This document shows, piece after piece, positions 1 to 8,176 of a stretch of DNA of 64,000 nucleotides. The notes beneath the pieces are model-generated. The model ran no database searches. It was given only the letters and a program-made list of their open reading frames with translations, and was not told the DNA's origin. Source of the stretch: an uncultured Tateyamaria sp. (GTDB lineage Bacteria > Pseudomonadota > Alphaproteobacteria > Rhodobacterales > Rhodobacteraceae); NCBI RefSeq assembly GCF_947503705.1, contig NZ_CANNES010000009.1:62001-126000 (forward strand). The letters are read 5' to 3'. How positions within the stretch are numbered: position 1 is the stretch's first letter; every line of letters begins with the position of its first letter. Both the position numbers and the translations under genes were made by a program.

Positions 1-113
1 GTTGCCGTTTCGACATAGCCCTGCCCGCCCAGCGCTTCGGCCATGCGTTCGCTGTCGTAGACGTTCATCTGGCAACCATAGGTCTTGATGAAGAGCTTTT
101 TCGGCGTCGTCAT
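1..113 (-). CDS. miaB: tRNA-2-methylthio-N6-dimethylallyladenosine synthase MiaB, N-terminal fragment
   Basis: The reverse strand from the ATG at 113 encodes about 37 residues beginning [17 protein letters not shown], followed by [10 protein letters not shown]. This is the characteristic start of MiaB; the Cys in YGCQMN is the first ligand of the auxiliary iron-sulfur cluster in the UPF0004 domain. MiaB is a radical-SAM enzyme that methylthiolates i6A37 of tRNAs. The gene runs off the left edge, so the radical-SAM and TRAM domains cannot be seen. It is divergent from the gene starting near 229, with a shared promoter region between them. Confidence 0.93.
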   Translation of the reverse strand, partial: MTTPKKLFIKTYGCQMNVYDSERMAEALGGQGYVETA

Positions 114-228
114 GGCGTGTGTCCGGGGCTGTTGGGTCAGATCGCGGCTCTATCAAGAAGGGCTGCGGCTTGCAATGCACCCAAGATTAACCGATTTTGT
201 GCAAAACACCTGGCACAGGGTTCCATTG

Positions 229-1095
229 ATGCAGTTCGACAGTCTGACAGCTTTTGCCAAATCCGATGAAGCCGTGCCCAAAAAGGGCCCGGTGGCCATT
301 GTGCTGGTCGAGGACGATGTCGAGGTCGCCACGACCTTGCGGCACCATCAACAGGCGGGCTTTCGCCACCTGATCGCGTTTATGCCGCCCGAGTTCGAAT
401 TGCCCCGGGATCTGACCGATACGGTGACCCGGATCGACTATGACGCAACGGTCGAGGAGGCGCTGGAAACGGCCGTAAACGGTGTAATCGCGGTTGTGCC
501 CGCGGGCACCTGGATGTTCTACTGCTACAATGCGGAATACCTCTTTCACCCGTTTTGCGAGACGCGGACGGTGGGCGAGATGCTGGCCTTTCACACCGAA
601 GAGCGGCGTGATGCCATGCTGACCTATGTGATTGACCTTTATGCGGATGATCTGTGGGAATGCCCCGATGCGGTGTCGCTTGACCGGGCGCATCTGGATC
701 GTTCAGGCTATTATGCGCTTGCCCGACCCGATGCGCATGGGCACCCCAAAGAACGGCAGTTGGACTTTTTCGGTGGCCTGCGCTGGCGTTATGAGGAACA
801 CGTGCCTGCCGCGCGGCGCAAGATTGACCGGATTGCCCTGTTCAAGACCAAGCCCGGCCTGAAACTGCGCCCTGATCACACCTTTGATGATGAAGAATAC
901 AACACCTTTGCCTGTGAATGGCACCATAATATCACGGCGGCCATCTGTTCTTTCCGCACGGCGAAGGCGTTGAAACTGAACCCTGGCAGCACCTTTGATA
1001 TCGAGACGTTCAAATGGCATAATTCGGCGCCGTTTGAATGGCATTCGCGGCAATTGCTGGATTTGGGATTGATGGAACCGGGGCAATGGTTCTGA
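229..1095 (+). CDS. conserved protein of unknown function, possibly glycosyltransferase-like
   Basis: About 288 residues from the ATG at 229, starting MQFDSLTAFAKSDE. Longer readings of the frame would run into miaB; an ATG at 175 is the other possible start. No signal peptide or membrane segment is evident. The N-terminal stretch VAIVLVEDDVEVATTLRHH followed by a hydrophobic strand resembles the opening beta-alpha unit of GT-A glycosyltransferases. The aromatic-rich middle (WMFYCYNAEYLFHPFCETR) and the FFGGLRWRYEEHVP segment would also suit such a fold. No clear DxD motif was found, so the assignment is only a hint. It is divergent from miaB and convergent with the flotillin gene. Confidence 0.6.
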   Translation: MQFDSLTAFAKSDEAVPKKGPVAIVLVEDDVEVATTLRHHQQAGFRHLIAFMPPEFELPRDLTDTVTRIDYDATVEEALETAVNGVIAVVPAGTWMFYCYNAEYLFHPFCETRTVGEMLAFHTEERRDAMLTYVIDLYADDLWECPDAVSLDRAHLDRSGYYALARPDAHGHPKERQLDFFGGLRWRYEEHVPAARRKIDRIALFKTKPGLKLRPDHTFDDEEYNTFACEWHHNITAAICSFRTAKALKLNPGSTFDIETFKWHNSAPFEWHSRQLLDLGLMEPGQWF

Positions 1096-1127
1096 GGGAA
1101 CACACCGCCCCGGTCTGAACTGAGCCC

Positions 1128-2804
1128 TTAGGAGGCTTTCGGCTCTTCGAGCTCTTCCGGGGCCTCGACGGGGGCTTCAACGGGCGTCGCTTCGACATCC
1201 ATCACGTCATTCGCCACGCCAGCCAGGCCGTTTTCCAGGCTTACGCCCAGTTCTTTGCCTAGCGCTTGCATGGCGGGCATTTGCAGGGCCATGCCCAGCA
1301 CAGAGTCGAGGGCCTGGTTCACCGGCGTGCCGGATGTGCCGCCACCGCCTGCCGCACCGGGTTGGCCCATGCCGGTCACCTGATGGATCTTGATCGAGTC
1401 GATCTTTTCGGCGGGCTTGACCATCTCCGCGATCATGGCAGGCATCGCCTCCAGTTGAGCCAGGCGGACCTTCATCGCGATGATTTCCGCGCTCAATTCA
1501 TTCTCGGAATTTGCGATGGCTGTCTGACCTTCGGCGGTGGCCAGCAGGTCGGTCTTTTTCGCAGCGGCCCGCACGGTCATCGCGTCGGCATCCGCCTGTG
1601 CCTCTTCCAATTTGGCTGCGGCGCGGTCGGCGGCTGCCTCTTTCTCGGCGGCGGCGGCCAGACGAATGGCGGTGGCTTGGCGTTCGGCCTCTTTTTCGGC
1701 CTCGATCAGGGCAATTTCCTTGGATCGCTGCGCTTCGGCCACGGCACGGGCCGTTTCGATGGCCTCGGCGGCCTTTTTGGCCTCCGCCCGGGCGTTGTCG
1801 GCTGAGGCGCGAGCCTGGCTTTCTTCCTCCGATTTGCGAGCCACGATGATGGCACGCTCCTGATCGGCGACCTCCAGTTCGCGTTCATTGGCGATCTCCG
1901 CCTCGCGGATGGTCCGCTCGCGGTTGATCTCAGCGGCGCGGACCGCGCGTTCGCGTTCGATGCGGGCTTCTTCCTTGGCCCGATCTGACGCTTCCTGATT
2001 GCGGGCGATCTGCGCCTCTTGCTGGGCTTGCAGGGTCTGGATCTCTTCGATCTGGGCAATTTCGGCCTGCTGCTTTTCGCGCTCGATCTGGTATTTGCGC
2101 TTTTCCGCTTCCATTTCGGATTGCGCCACGGCGACATCGGCTTCGGCCGAAATCTCGGCGCGCTCCTTGCGCGACGTGGCAATCACGGCGGCAAGTTTCT
2201 GCATGCCCACGGCATTGAAGGCGTTGTTTTCATCCAGGCTTTCGAACGGGGTCTGGTCAAGGGCGGTCAGCGACACGGCCTCAAGCTCCAACCCGTTTTT
2301 CAACAAGTCTTCAGAGATAGCATTCTGCACCTCCTGAACAAAGCTGGCGCGGTTTTCATGCAATTCGTCCATCGTCATTTGCGCAGCAACCGCACGCAAA
2401 CCATCCACCAGCTTGCCTTCGATCATCTCGCGCAGTTGATCGACATGGAATGTGCGGTCGCCCAGGGTTTGGGCGGCGCGGGAAATGCCGTCTTCGGTTG
2501 CGTTGACCGAAACGTAGAACTCTACGCCAACGTCAACGCGCATCCGGTCCTTGGTGATCAAGGATTGCTCGGCCACACGCGCCACTTCGAGGCGCAGCGT
2601 CTTCATGTTGACCTTGGAGATTTCGTGCAGGAATGGCACCACAATCGTGCCGCCATCCATGATGACCTTTTTGCCGCCCGATCCGGTTTTGACCAGGCTG
2701 GTTTCACGCGTGGCCCGTTTATAGAGCCGCGCCATGATCAGGCCAATGAACACCAAGAGGCCAACAATGACTGCGGCAGGAACGAGAATAGAAGAAAACG
2801 ACAT
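1128..2804 (-). CDS. flotillin family protein (YqiK-like, SPFH domain)
   Basis: 558 residues. An N-terminal membrane segment (about residues 7-28, VPAAVIVGLLVFIGLIMARL) is followed by an SPFH/band-7 domain to about residue 200. A long Glu/Ala/Arg-rich coiled coil (about 205-430) comes next, then a Gly-rich and acidic tail. Flotillins scaffold functional membrane microdomains and form large oligomers through the coiled coil. The gene lies just downstream of an NfeD-like membrane protein gene, the usual yqiJ-yqiK/yuaF-floT pairing, with a 44-nt gap. The ATG at 2804 has an upstream GAAGGAGTATCCTG sequence as a good ribosome-binding site. Confidence 0.9.
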   Translation of the reverse strand: MSFSSILVPAAVIVGLLVFIGLIMARLYKRATRETSLVKTGSGGKKVIMDGGTIVVPFLHEISKVNMKTLRLEVARVAEQSLITKDRMRVDVGVEFYVSVNATEDGISRAAQTLGDRTFHVDQLREMIEGKLVDGLRAVAAQMTMDELHENRASFVQEVQNAISEDLLKNGLELEAVSLTALDQTPFESLDENNAFNAVGMQKLAAVIATSRKERAEISAEADVAVAQSEMEAEKRKYQIEREKQQAEIAQIEEIQTLQAQQEAQIARNQEASDRAKEEARIERERAVRAAEINRERTIREAEIANERELEVADQERAIIVARKSEEESQARASADNARAEAKKAAEAIETARAVAEAQRSKEIALIEAEKEAERQATAIRLAAAAEKEAAADRAAAKLEEAQADADAMTVRAAAKKTDLLATAEGQTAIANSENELSAEIIAMKVRLAQLEAMPAMIAEMVKPAEKIDSIKIHQVTGMGQPGAAGGGGTSGTPVNQALDSVLGMALQMPAMQALGKELGVSLENGLAGVANDVMDVEATPVEAPVEAPEELEEPKAS

Positions 2805-2848
2805 CAGGATACTCCTTCAGAGAACATAAAAAAGCAGCGGCGTAACGG

Positions 2849-3529
2849 TCAGATGACAAAGAACTTGTCGCCGCGCTTGCGGATCAAGGTGACATCGCTG
2901 CCGACAGGAAAGACATCGCCGTCATGCAACGGCTCGACCCGCAGGTAATGCGTGTTGTCGTGACGATCCTTTATCTTGACCTCGGCAGGTTTGCCGCGGG
3001 CGGCCGTCCCTTGGGTGATGGTGCCCCGATAGCCGCCCATATGCCGCGCCTTGAGCGCGGTGGTTTCGGTTTTGGGCATGATCAGGGCCACCCAATTGGC
3101 GATGATCCGCGTGACGGCCAGCGCAGGCACCGCCGCCAGGATCGCCGCCAGCGCCGCAGGCAATGCCGCGCCAATGAGGCCATTGACCGCCGATTGCAGC
3201 ATCAAGCCGATCAGTCCAAACATCGTCAGAAACGACACCAGCCAAATGAGAAAGGGCACATCGCGCGCACCGATCCAGGTGAACACGCCGCCAGACGAGG
3301 CACCCGTATCAATGGCCTCGGTCCCGGGATCAACCTCTATCTCTGCGCCATCCAAATCAGCCGAGAGATCGAAATCAACGTCGACGTCCAGGTCAGGTGC
3401 ATCAGAACCCACCCCGAGGATAGAGCCCCCGATCAGCGCGCTCAGGATTTCCAGAACAAACAGCCCCGCAACAACGGTCAACGCGATAGCAAAGGGCAAA
3501 GAGGCCGGGGACGTAAAAAGTTCGATCAT
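2849..3529 (-). CDS. NfeD-like/YqiJ membrane protein partner of flotillin
   Basis: 226 residues from the ATG at 3529, which is preceded by AAAGGATCCCA; an upstream in-frame start at 3547 is less likely. There is one hydrophobic segment near the N-terminus (residues 9-35), then an acidic Asp-rich stretch, then two or three further membrane segments around residues 90-145. The C-terminal ~70 residues are beta-rich (GYRGTITQGTAARGKPAEVKIKD is split here for length) and look like the OB fold of NfeD/YuaF proteins. These proteins act with flotillins in bacterial membrane microdomains. It is the first gene of a two-gene operon with the downstream flotillin. Confidence 0.8.
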   Translation of the reverse strand: MIELFTSPASLPFAIALTVVAGLFVLEILSALIGGSILGVGSDAPDLDVDVDFDLSADLDGAEIEVDPGTEAIDTGASSGGVFTWIGARDVPFLIWLVSFLTMFGLIGLMLQSAVNGLIGAALPAALAAILAAVPALAVTRIIANWVALIMPKTETTALKARHMGGYRGTITQGTAARGKPAEVKIKDRHDNTHYLRVEPLHDGDVFPVGSDVTLIRKRGDKFFVI

Positions 3530-3665
3530 TGGGATCCTTTCGATCATTACATAACACAACCCTTGGTATAGTTGAAGTATTTATATGCAAATTTTAGAGT
3601 TTGGAAATATTTTTATCCTGTGATATGGCTAATTTCACACACATCCTTGCCCCTCGGAACCCGTC

Positions 3666-4112
3666 ATGCCGGACTTCATGGAACAGCGTCGCCTGGCGCG
3701 CATGATCGACAAGACCGCCAAGCAGGTGGGCGAAGTCAGCGTGCCTGAAAAGGGATGGATCGCATCTGTGCGCCGCGCTTTGGGCATGTCGGCGGAACAG
3801 GTCGCCTTGCGCAAAGGCGTGAGCCGAAATGCGGTTTATCAGGCGGAGCGGAGCGAGAAAGAGGGCGCTGTCTCTCTCAAGCAGATGGAGCAGCTGGCCA
3901 AGGCGATGAATGGGCGGTTCGTCTATGCCATTGTCCCGGATGGTCGTGTTGAAGACATCAAATATCGCCACGCCCTCAAGAAAGCCCAAAATCTGGCAAA
4001 GAGTGATCCCGAAATAGCATCTTTACCCGCCGACGAGCGGCAAGACTGGATCGAGGACAAGGCCGCAGAATTGCTGCACGATTTCCCGCCGTCCTTTTGG
4101 GAGTCTGAATAG
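3666..4112 (+). CDS. mobile mystery protein A (XRE-type helix-turn-helix)
   Basis: 148 residues. After a basic helical N-terminus (MEQRRLARMIDKTAKQ) comes WIASVRRALGMSAEQVALRKG then VSRNAVYQAERSEKEGAVSL, a Cro/CI-type helix-turn-helix with the layout of the 'mobile mystery protein A' family (usual length about 150). The C-terminus is helical and acidic. The family normally precedes mobile mystery protein B, a Fic-domain protein, in an overlapping pair that resembles a toxin-antitoxin module. No such partner follows here, so this copy appears to be an orphan. It is divergent from the NfeD/flotillin operon across an AT-rich intergenic region (3560-3665) that probably holds both promoters. Confidence 0.82.
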   Translation: MPDFMEQRRLARMIDKTAKQVGEVSVPEKGWIASVRRALGMSAEQVALRKGVSRNAVYQAERSEKEGAVSLKQMEQLAKAMNGRFVYAIVPDGRVEDIKYRHALKKAQNLAKSDPEIASLPADERQDWIEDKAAELLHDFPPSFWESE

Positions 4113-4481
4113 AGCTGTCGCCCCTGCATCAAAACACCGTGCAAAAATCCCATTCCGGCCGCCTATGGCGCGGCCTCGTGCCGTTTTGAGACGTCAGGGT
4201 GCTATGGATCAGTATGGCATGACGGCAGGCCGTGCTTAGGATTTGCCAACCGCGATGCGACATGGGCGACGGAATACATTTATTGAAACGCGCGGGCGCA
4301 CATACCACTTTTCGAGCAAGCCGTCGCAAGAGTACGGACTGCCGTAATGGGTGCGTGGCAAATACTGATGCTCAGCGCGACAATGCCGAACGCATTAGGC
4401 CAGGTTTGATCAACAGCAGGCGCCAGAGACCCTGCACACCCTTTGGTCGATACAGTCAGGTCATGCACATACGCGCGGAGG
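4113..4481. other. 369-bp region without a supported gene
   Basis: This gap follows the mobile mystery protein A gene and ends at the stop of the Dabb-protein gene. Short open frames exist on both strands, but none has a recognisable domain or a good ribosome-binding site. It is the place where a mobile mystery protein B gene would be expected, so it may be a degraded remnant or the scar of an excision. No terminator with a T-run was recognised. Confidence 0.5.
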
Positions 4482-4793
4482 TCACACTTCGAAATCCAGG
4501 ACAAAGACACCGTCTGCCCCACCATCCAGTTCCGCGACAATCCGCGCACCGATGGCCTGATGAACTGGATCAATCAGATACGCGTCGCGCACAGCGACAT
4601 CGCGAAAATCGAACCAAAAAAGGTGCCGGAAATCGCGCACCAAGGCATCTTCCACGCTGACGTTTGGTCGGACCTGAAAGTCGAGAATACCGCCGATGTG
4701 ACCCGACAATCCCTTGAGATCATTCATAAGGTCATCTTTTGTCGATTGGGGCGTGTCCGCATTGAACCGCAGTGCAACAAGGTGACGAAGCAT
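4482..4793 (-). CDS. Dabb family protein (stress-responsive alpha/beta barrel)
   Basis: 103 residues from the ATG at 4793, preceded by GAAAGGACGACTG. The protein starts MLRHLVALRFNADTP, continues with FQVRPNVSVEDALVRDFRH and ends with DPVHQAI and FVLDFEV. This is the layout of the small dimeric ferredoxin-like Dabb domain (PF07876), which includes olivetolic acid cyclase-like and stress-induced proteins. It is the last gene of an operon with a CoA-transferase and an enoyl-CoA hydratase, 11 nt after the latter's stop, so a role in the same acyl-CoA pathway (for example as a small isomerase or cyclase) is inferred. The catalytic function is unknown. Confidence 0.85.
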   Translation of the reverse strand: MLRHLVALRFNADTPQSTKDDLMNDLKGLSGHIGGILDFQVRPNVSVEDALVRDFRHLFWFDFRDVAVRDAYLIDPVHQAIGARIVAELDGGADGVFVLDFEV

Positions 4794-4804
4794 CAGTCGT
4801 CCTT

Positions 4805-5560
4805 TCAAAATTTGGGGGGGCGTTTTTCGCGAAAGGCCGATAGCCCTTCGGCGAGATCATCCGATCCTGCGGCCAAAGCACCTGCCAAGGCTTCAAGAAC
4901 GCGTTCGCGGTCTTCTCCATCGGCGGCGTTGATCAGCATCTTTGTCAATTCAGTTGCACGCGGGCTACGGGCCAACACGGCTTGCGCCATTTCGAGGGCC
5001 TTGGCCATGCCGTGCCCCGTATCAACCACATGATCCACAAAGCCGAGATCACATGCGGCATCTGCCGTGAATACTTCCCCGAATATAGCCATGCGGCGCA
5101 CGATTTGAGCGCCGAACCGGCGCGTTGCGCGTTGCGTGCCAGACCAGCCCGGAATGATGCCAAGGCCCGTTTCCGGTTGGCCGATCTTGATGTGTTTCTC
5201 TGCAATCCGCACATCGGCGCAGGCCGCCAGTTCAAGCCCGCCGCCAAGTGCGTGACCGTCCAAGACCGCAATCACAGGCTGGCGCAGGCGCGCCAAGGCG
5301 TCAAATGCGGCATGACCACCCCGCACCCAATGGCGGCCGAAATCCTGCGGGCTTTCGCCTGCCCATGCCTCGATGTCGCCGCCTGCGCAAAATGCTTTGC
5401 CTTCGCCCGCCAGGATTACGACCCGGGCCGTGCTGTGTTCGATTTCGCGGCAACGGTCTGACAATGCGTGGACCATCGCGGTATCGAGAGCGTTCAGCTT
5501 TTCCGCACGTGCCAGGGTCAGATGGGCAATGCCATCGGTGATTTTTAGGCGTATTGTCAT
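4805..5560 (-). CDS. enoyl-CoA hydratase/isomerase family protein
   Basis: 251 residues, the normal crotonase length. AGEGKAFCAGGDIEAW forms the CoA-binding/oxyanion hole segment, GHALGGGLELAACADVRIAEK the second oxyanion segment, and QPETGLGIIPGWSGTQR carries the glutamate that corresponds to the second catalytic Glu of hydratases. It probably hydrates or isomerises an enoyl-CoA. Its ATG overlaps the stop of the upstream CoA-transferase gene by 4 nt (ATGA), so translation is coupled. The substrate cannot be told from sequence. Confidence 0.92.
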   Translation of the reverse strand: MTIRLKITDGIAHLTLARAEKLNALDTAMVHALSDRCREIEHSTARVVILAGEGKAFCAGGDIEAWAGESPQDFGRHWVRGGHAAFDALARLRQPVIAVLDGHALGGGLELAACADVRIAEKHIKIGQPETGLGIIPGWSGTQRATRRFGAQIVRRMAIFGEVFTADAACDLGFVDHVVDTGHGMAKALEMAQAVLARSPRATELTKMLINAADGEDRERVLEALAGALAAGSDDLAEGLSAFREKRPPKF

Positions 5561-7128
5561 ACCTTCAATCCAAAGGGTTCCGGTTGAAACAGCGCGGCAT
5601 CCATCGTTCGAAGTTGATCCGACACCAGCAGCGGTGTTTGCGCCTGATCCAGAATATCGCGCTGCAAATCAACGCCGGGCGCTATTTCCGTCACTGTCAG
5701 CCCGTCGGGGCGCAGTACCAGTACACAGCGTTCTGTGACATAGGTTGCGTCCTGGCCCTGCTCCACTGCGCGTTTGCCCGAGAATGACACCTGATCCACC
5801 TCGGGGACGATTTTGGCGGTATGGCCTTCGCGGTCGATCACCAGTTTCCCGTCTTCGATCCGCACTTTGGCCCCTGCATTGAACGTACCCGAGAAGATGA
5901 TACGCTTGGCACGCGTTGTGATGTCGACAAAGCCGCCTGCCCCCGCTGTCCGGTGTGGTGTCGCGGCCAGTCGGGAAACGTTGACCGAACCCTGCGCATC
6001 GATTTCAAGGAAGGACAAGAGCGAGGCGTCAAAGCCTCCAGCCTGGAAATAGGCGAACTGATGGGGCGACGCGACAAAAGCCTCGGCGTTGGCGGCGCAA
6101 CCGAACTTGAAGTCAAGCAAGGGAATGCCGCCGACCGCACCCTGTTCGATCACCCATGTGACAGCGCCGTGCAGTCCTTCTTCCAAAAAGATGCGCGGAA
6201 CGTTGGCGGACACGCCAAATCCCACATTGACGGCCCACCCTTCGTTCAATTCTTGCGCGACGCGGCGGGCAATCACCTTTTGCGCGTTGAATTCTGGAAC
6301 CTGGAAACTGTCCAGCGGGCGGATCAGTTCGCCCGAGATCGCCGGATCATAGGGAGTCGCGGTGGTTTGCAGCATATCCGGTGCCTCGACGACGTGATCG
6401 ACGAAAATGCCAGGTACCCGCACGTCATGCGGTCTGATCGACCCGTTGGCGGCCACACGGCGCACTTGCGCGATGACAACCCCGCCACAGTTGCGCGCGG
6501 CCAACGCCATCTCCATCGCGCCAAGATAGGCACCTTCGGATTCAAAGCTCAGATTGCCGCGCTGATCCGCGGTTGTCGCTCTAATGATGGCAACATCCGG
6601 CCGCAATGCCTTGAAGTACAACCAGTCCTCGCCATCAAACTGTTCCCTGCGCACAATCGGCTTGCTGCGGGCCGCCGCGTTCATGGCCCCCCCTTCGAGG
6701 TCGGGATCGACAAACGTACCCATGCCCACCTTGGACAGGACACCGGGCCGCTGCCCCGCCCCCTCTCTCAGCATGTCAAAGATGATGCCGGACGGCAGAT
6801 TGTAGGCTTCGACAGCATTGCCGGTGATCATTTGCCAGATGAGGGGCGGCTCAGCGTTCGTCGGCCCAGAAGGGTAGCTGCCCCCGATGATACGGGCCAG
6901 GCAGCCGGGCTTGGCAATGTGATCCACCCCTTTGGTGCCAAAGAAGTCGCCAGCGGCAATGGGGTGAATGGATGTCAGGTTTTGCGGGTGGCCCGTTTCA
7001 TCAAACCGCGCCCCGAGCGCCGCGAGGACCGCATCCGGACAACAGAGCCCACTTGACGAGTTGACTGCCACCACGGCCCCGTCAGGGATACCGGCAACGG
7101 CGTTAGCGGCTGTGGTCTGCTTAGTCAC
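5557..7128 (-). CDS. acyl-CoA:acetate/3-ketoacid CoA-transferase (fused alpha-beta, family I)
   Basis: 523 residues, the length of single-chain family I CoA-transferases (YdiF, propionate CoA-transferase). The N-terminal half has GAVVAVNSSSGLCCPDAVLAAL is typical of the alpha domain. The second half contains the VIEQGAVGG motif, whose Glu forms the covalent CoA thioester. The start is taken as the GTG at 7128 because AAGGGAG lies 8 nt upstream and the protein then begins MTKQTTAANAVAGIPDG; an upstream TTG at 7161 is weaker and nearly touches the operator. It is the first gene of a three-gene operon and presumably activates an organic acid to its CoA ester. A 16-bp operator lies 34 nt upstream. 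Confidence 0.9.
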   Translation of the reverse strand: MTKQTTAANAVAGIPDGAVVAVNSSSGLCCPDAVLAALGARFDETGHPQNLTSIHPIAAGDFFGTKGVDHIAKPGCLARIIGGSYPSGPTNAEPPLIWQMITGNAVEAYNLPSGIIFDMLREGAGQRPGVLSKVGMGTFVDPDLEGGAMNAAARSKPIVRREQFDGEDWLYFKALRPDVAIIRATTADQRGNLSFESEGAYLGAMEMALAARNCGGVVIAQVRRVAANGSIRPHDVRVPGIFVDHVVEAPDMLQTTATPYDPAISGELIRPLDSFQVPEFNAQKVIARRVAQELNEGWAVNVGFGVSANVPRIFLEEGLHGAVTWVIEQGAVGGIPLLDFKFGCAANAEAFVASPHQFAYFQAGGFDASLLSFLEIDAQGSVNVSRLAATPHRTAGAGGFVDITTRAKRIIFSGTFNAGAKVRIEDGKLVIDREGHTAKIVPEVDQVSFSGKRAVEQGQDATYVTERCVLVLRPDGLTVTEIAPGVDLQRDILDQAQTPLLVSDQLRTMDAALFQPEPFGLKV

Positions 7129-7161
7129 GGAGTTGGCTCCCTTCACGGTCAAGGCTGGCAA

Positions 7162-7177
7162 GTAACCAGTTAGTTAA
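7162..7177. promoter_or_regulatory. 16-bp dyad operator, site 1
   Basis: GTAACCAGTTAGTTAA is a near-palindrome matching the consensus GTAACyAnnTrGTTAC with one mismatch at the last base. It sits between the CoA-transferase start (7128) and a plausible reverse-strand -10 (CATAGT, 7181-7186), so a bound repressor would cover the transcription start. Confidence 0.75.
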
Positions 7178-7180
7178 TTG

Positions 7181-7209
7181 ACTATGCCAAGCCCTGTCAT
7201 TTGGATCAA
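7181..7209 (-). promoter_or_regulatory. putative promoter of the CoA-transferase operon
   Basis: On the reverse strand TTGATC (7209-7204), a 17-bp spacer and CATAGT (7186-7181) fit a sigma-70-type promoter. Operator site 1 begins 3 bp downstream of the -10. Confidence 0.5.
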
Positions 7210-7262
7210 GAGCGGATTTCATCAATAAAATCAGGGTTCGCCGCAGAAAGTCTTTCCTTTAA

Positions 7263-7278
7263 GTAACTATTTGGTTAC
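7263..7278. promoter_or_regulatory. 16-bp dyad operator, site 2
   Basis: GTAACTATTTGGTTAC fits the six-site consensus with both half-sites intact. It lies 29 nt upstream of the aldo/keto reductase start at 7307 and its centre is 101 bp from the centre of site 1. A weak -10 (TTTAAG, 7258-7263) overlaps its first base. Confidence 0.8.
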
Positions 7279-7306
7279 CAAAGAGGGAGACTCAGGGAGG
7301 CATGAC

Positions 7307-8125
7307 ATGAACATTTATTTCCAGAAAACACATCAACGCGCCTTTGGCACATTTCCTCTGACCGGTGATGTCGCACGCGACGCAATCCTGGCAGCTGCCG
7401 AGGTGGGCTATCGCGCCTTTGACACCGCTCAGATGTATGGAAACGAAGCGGAGACCGGCGACGCACTTGCCGCAACAGGTCTCGCGCGCGACGAGATGTG
7501 CATTACGACCAAAGTGCATCCCGACAATTTCAGCGATGACACGTTTTTGGCATCCGTTGAAAAAAGCCTGAAGGACCTCAAGCTCGATTATGTCGATGTC
7601 TTGCTGCTGCACTGGCCACCCATTGACGGCGATGTACGTCCTTCGCTTGAGCTGTTGCAGAAATCGCATGAAAAAGGGCTGACGCGGAACATCGGCGTTT
7701 CGAATTATACCATTGCCATGATGCAGACGGCTGTGAAAACCGTGGATGCGCCCATCGTGACCAACCAGGTCGAATTTCACCCGCTGCTCAATCAGGACAC
7801 GTTGCTGGCAGGTGCGAATGCGGTGGGCATTCCATTGTCGTCATATTCATCCGTCGCGCGGGGCGAGGTTTTCAAACACCCGGAATTCGGCCAAATCGGC
7901 GAAGCTTATGGCAAGTCAGCGGCCCAGGTGGTCCTGCGCTGGATTTTGCAAAAAGGGGTAAGCATCAACACAATGTCGACCAAACCTGCCAACATCCGGG
8001 CCAACTTTGAAATCATGGACTTCACGTTGAGCCACGTAGATATGGCGCGGATCGAAAAGCTGACCCAGACCGGTTATCGCATCGTCGGTTCGGATTTGGT
8101 GCCTTGGGCACCTGAATGGGACTGA
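7307..8125 (+). CDS. aldo/keto reductase (2,5-diketo-gluconate reductase-like)
   Basis: 272 residues from the ATG at 7307, which has AGGGAGG 7 nt upstream. The catalytic tetrad is visible: Asp39 and Tyr44 in FDTAQMYGNE, Lys69 in ITTKVHP and His102 in LLLHWPP. The NADPH-binding end has SAAQVVLRWILQKGVS. The protein is slightly shorter than most family members because the N-terminal strand before AFGTFPL is reduced. It probably reduces or oxidises a sugar or keto-sugar carbonyl. It is a single-gene unit with its own operator and ends at a strong hairpin shared with the convergent GMC gene. Confidence 0.92.
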   Translation: MNIYFQKTHQRAFGTFPLTGDVARDAILAAAEVGYRAFDTAQMYGNEAETGDALAATGLARDEMCITTKVHPDNFSDDTFLASVEKSLKDLKLDYVDVLLLHWPPIDGDVRPSLELLQKSHEKGLTRNIGVSNYTIAMMQTAVKTVDAPIVTNQVEFHPLLNQDTLLAGANAVGIPLSSYSSVARGEVFKHPEFGQIGEAYGKSAAQVVLRWILQKGVSINTMSTKPANIRANFEIMDFTLSHVDMARIEKLTQTGYRIVGSDLVPWAPEWD

Positions 8126-8133
8126 TGGCCTGA

Positions 8134-8169
8134 CAATCTGCCCGGCTCGGATGCGAGCCGGGCAGATTG
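8134..8169. terminator. bidirectional hairpin terminator
   Basis: A perfect 16-bp stem (CAATCTGCCCGGCTCG and its complement) with the 4-nt loop GATG lies between the stops of the convergent aldo/keto reductase and GMC oxidoreductase genes. There is no long T-run, so termination strength is inferred from the stem alone. Confidence 0.75.
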
Positions 8170-8176
8170 CAAAAGC

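Noticed and set aside
4280-4573. A 97-codon reverse-strand open frame after mobile mystery protein A
   Set aside because: No ribosome-binding site, no recognised domain, and it overlaps the end of the Dabb gene. It might be a remnant, but there is no support for a gene.
7129-7161. TTG start for the CoA-transferase
   Set aside because: It lies directly beside the operator and lacks a ribosome-binding site, whereas the GTG at 7128 has AAGGGAG at the right distance.
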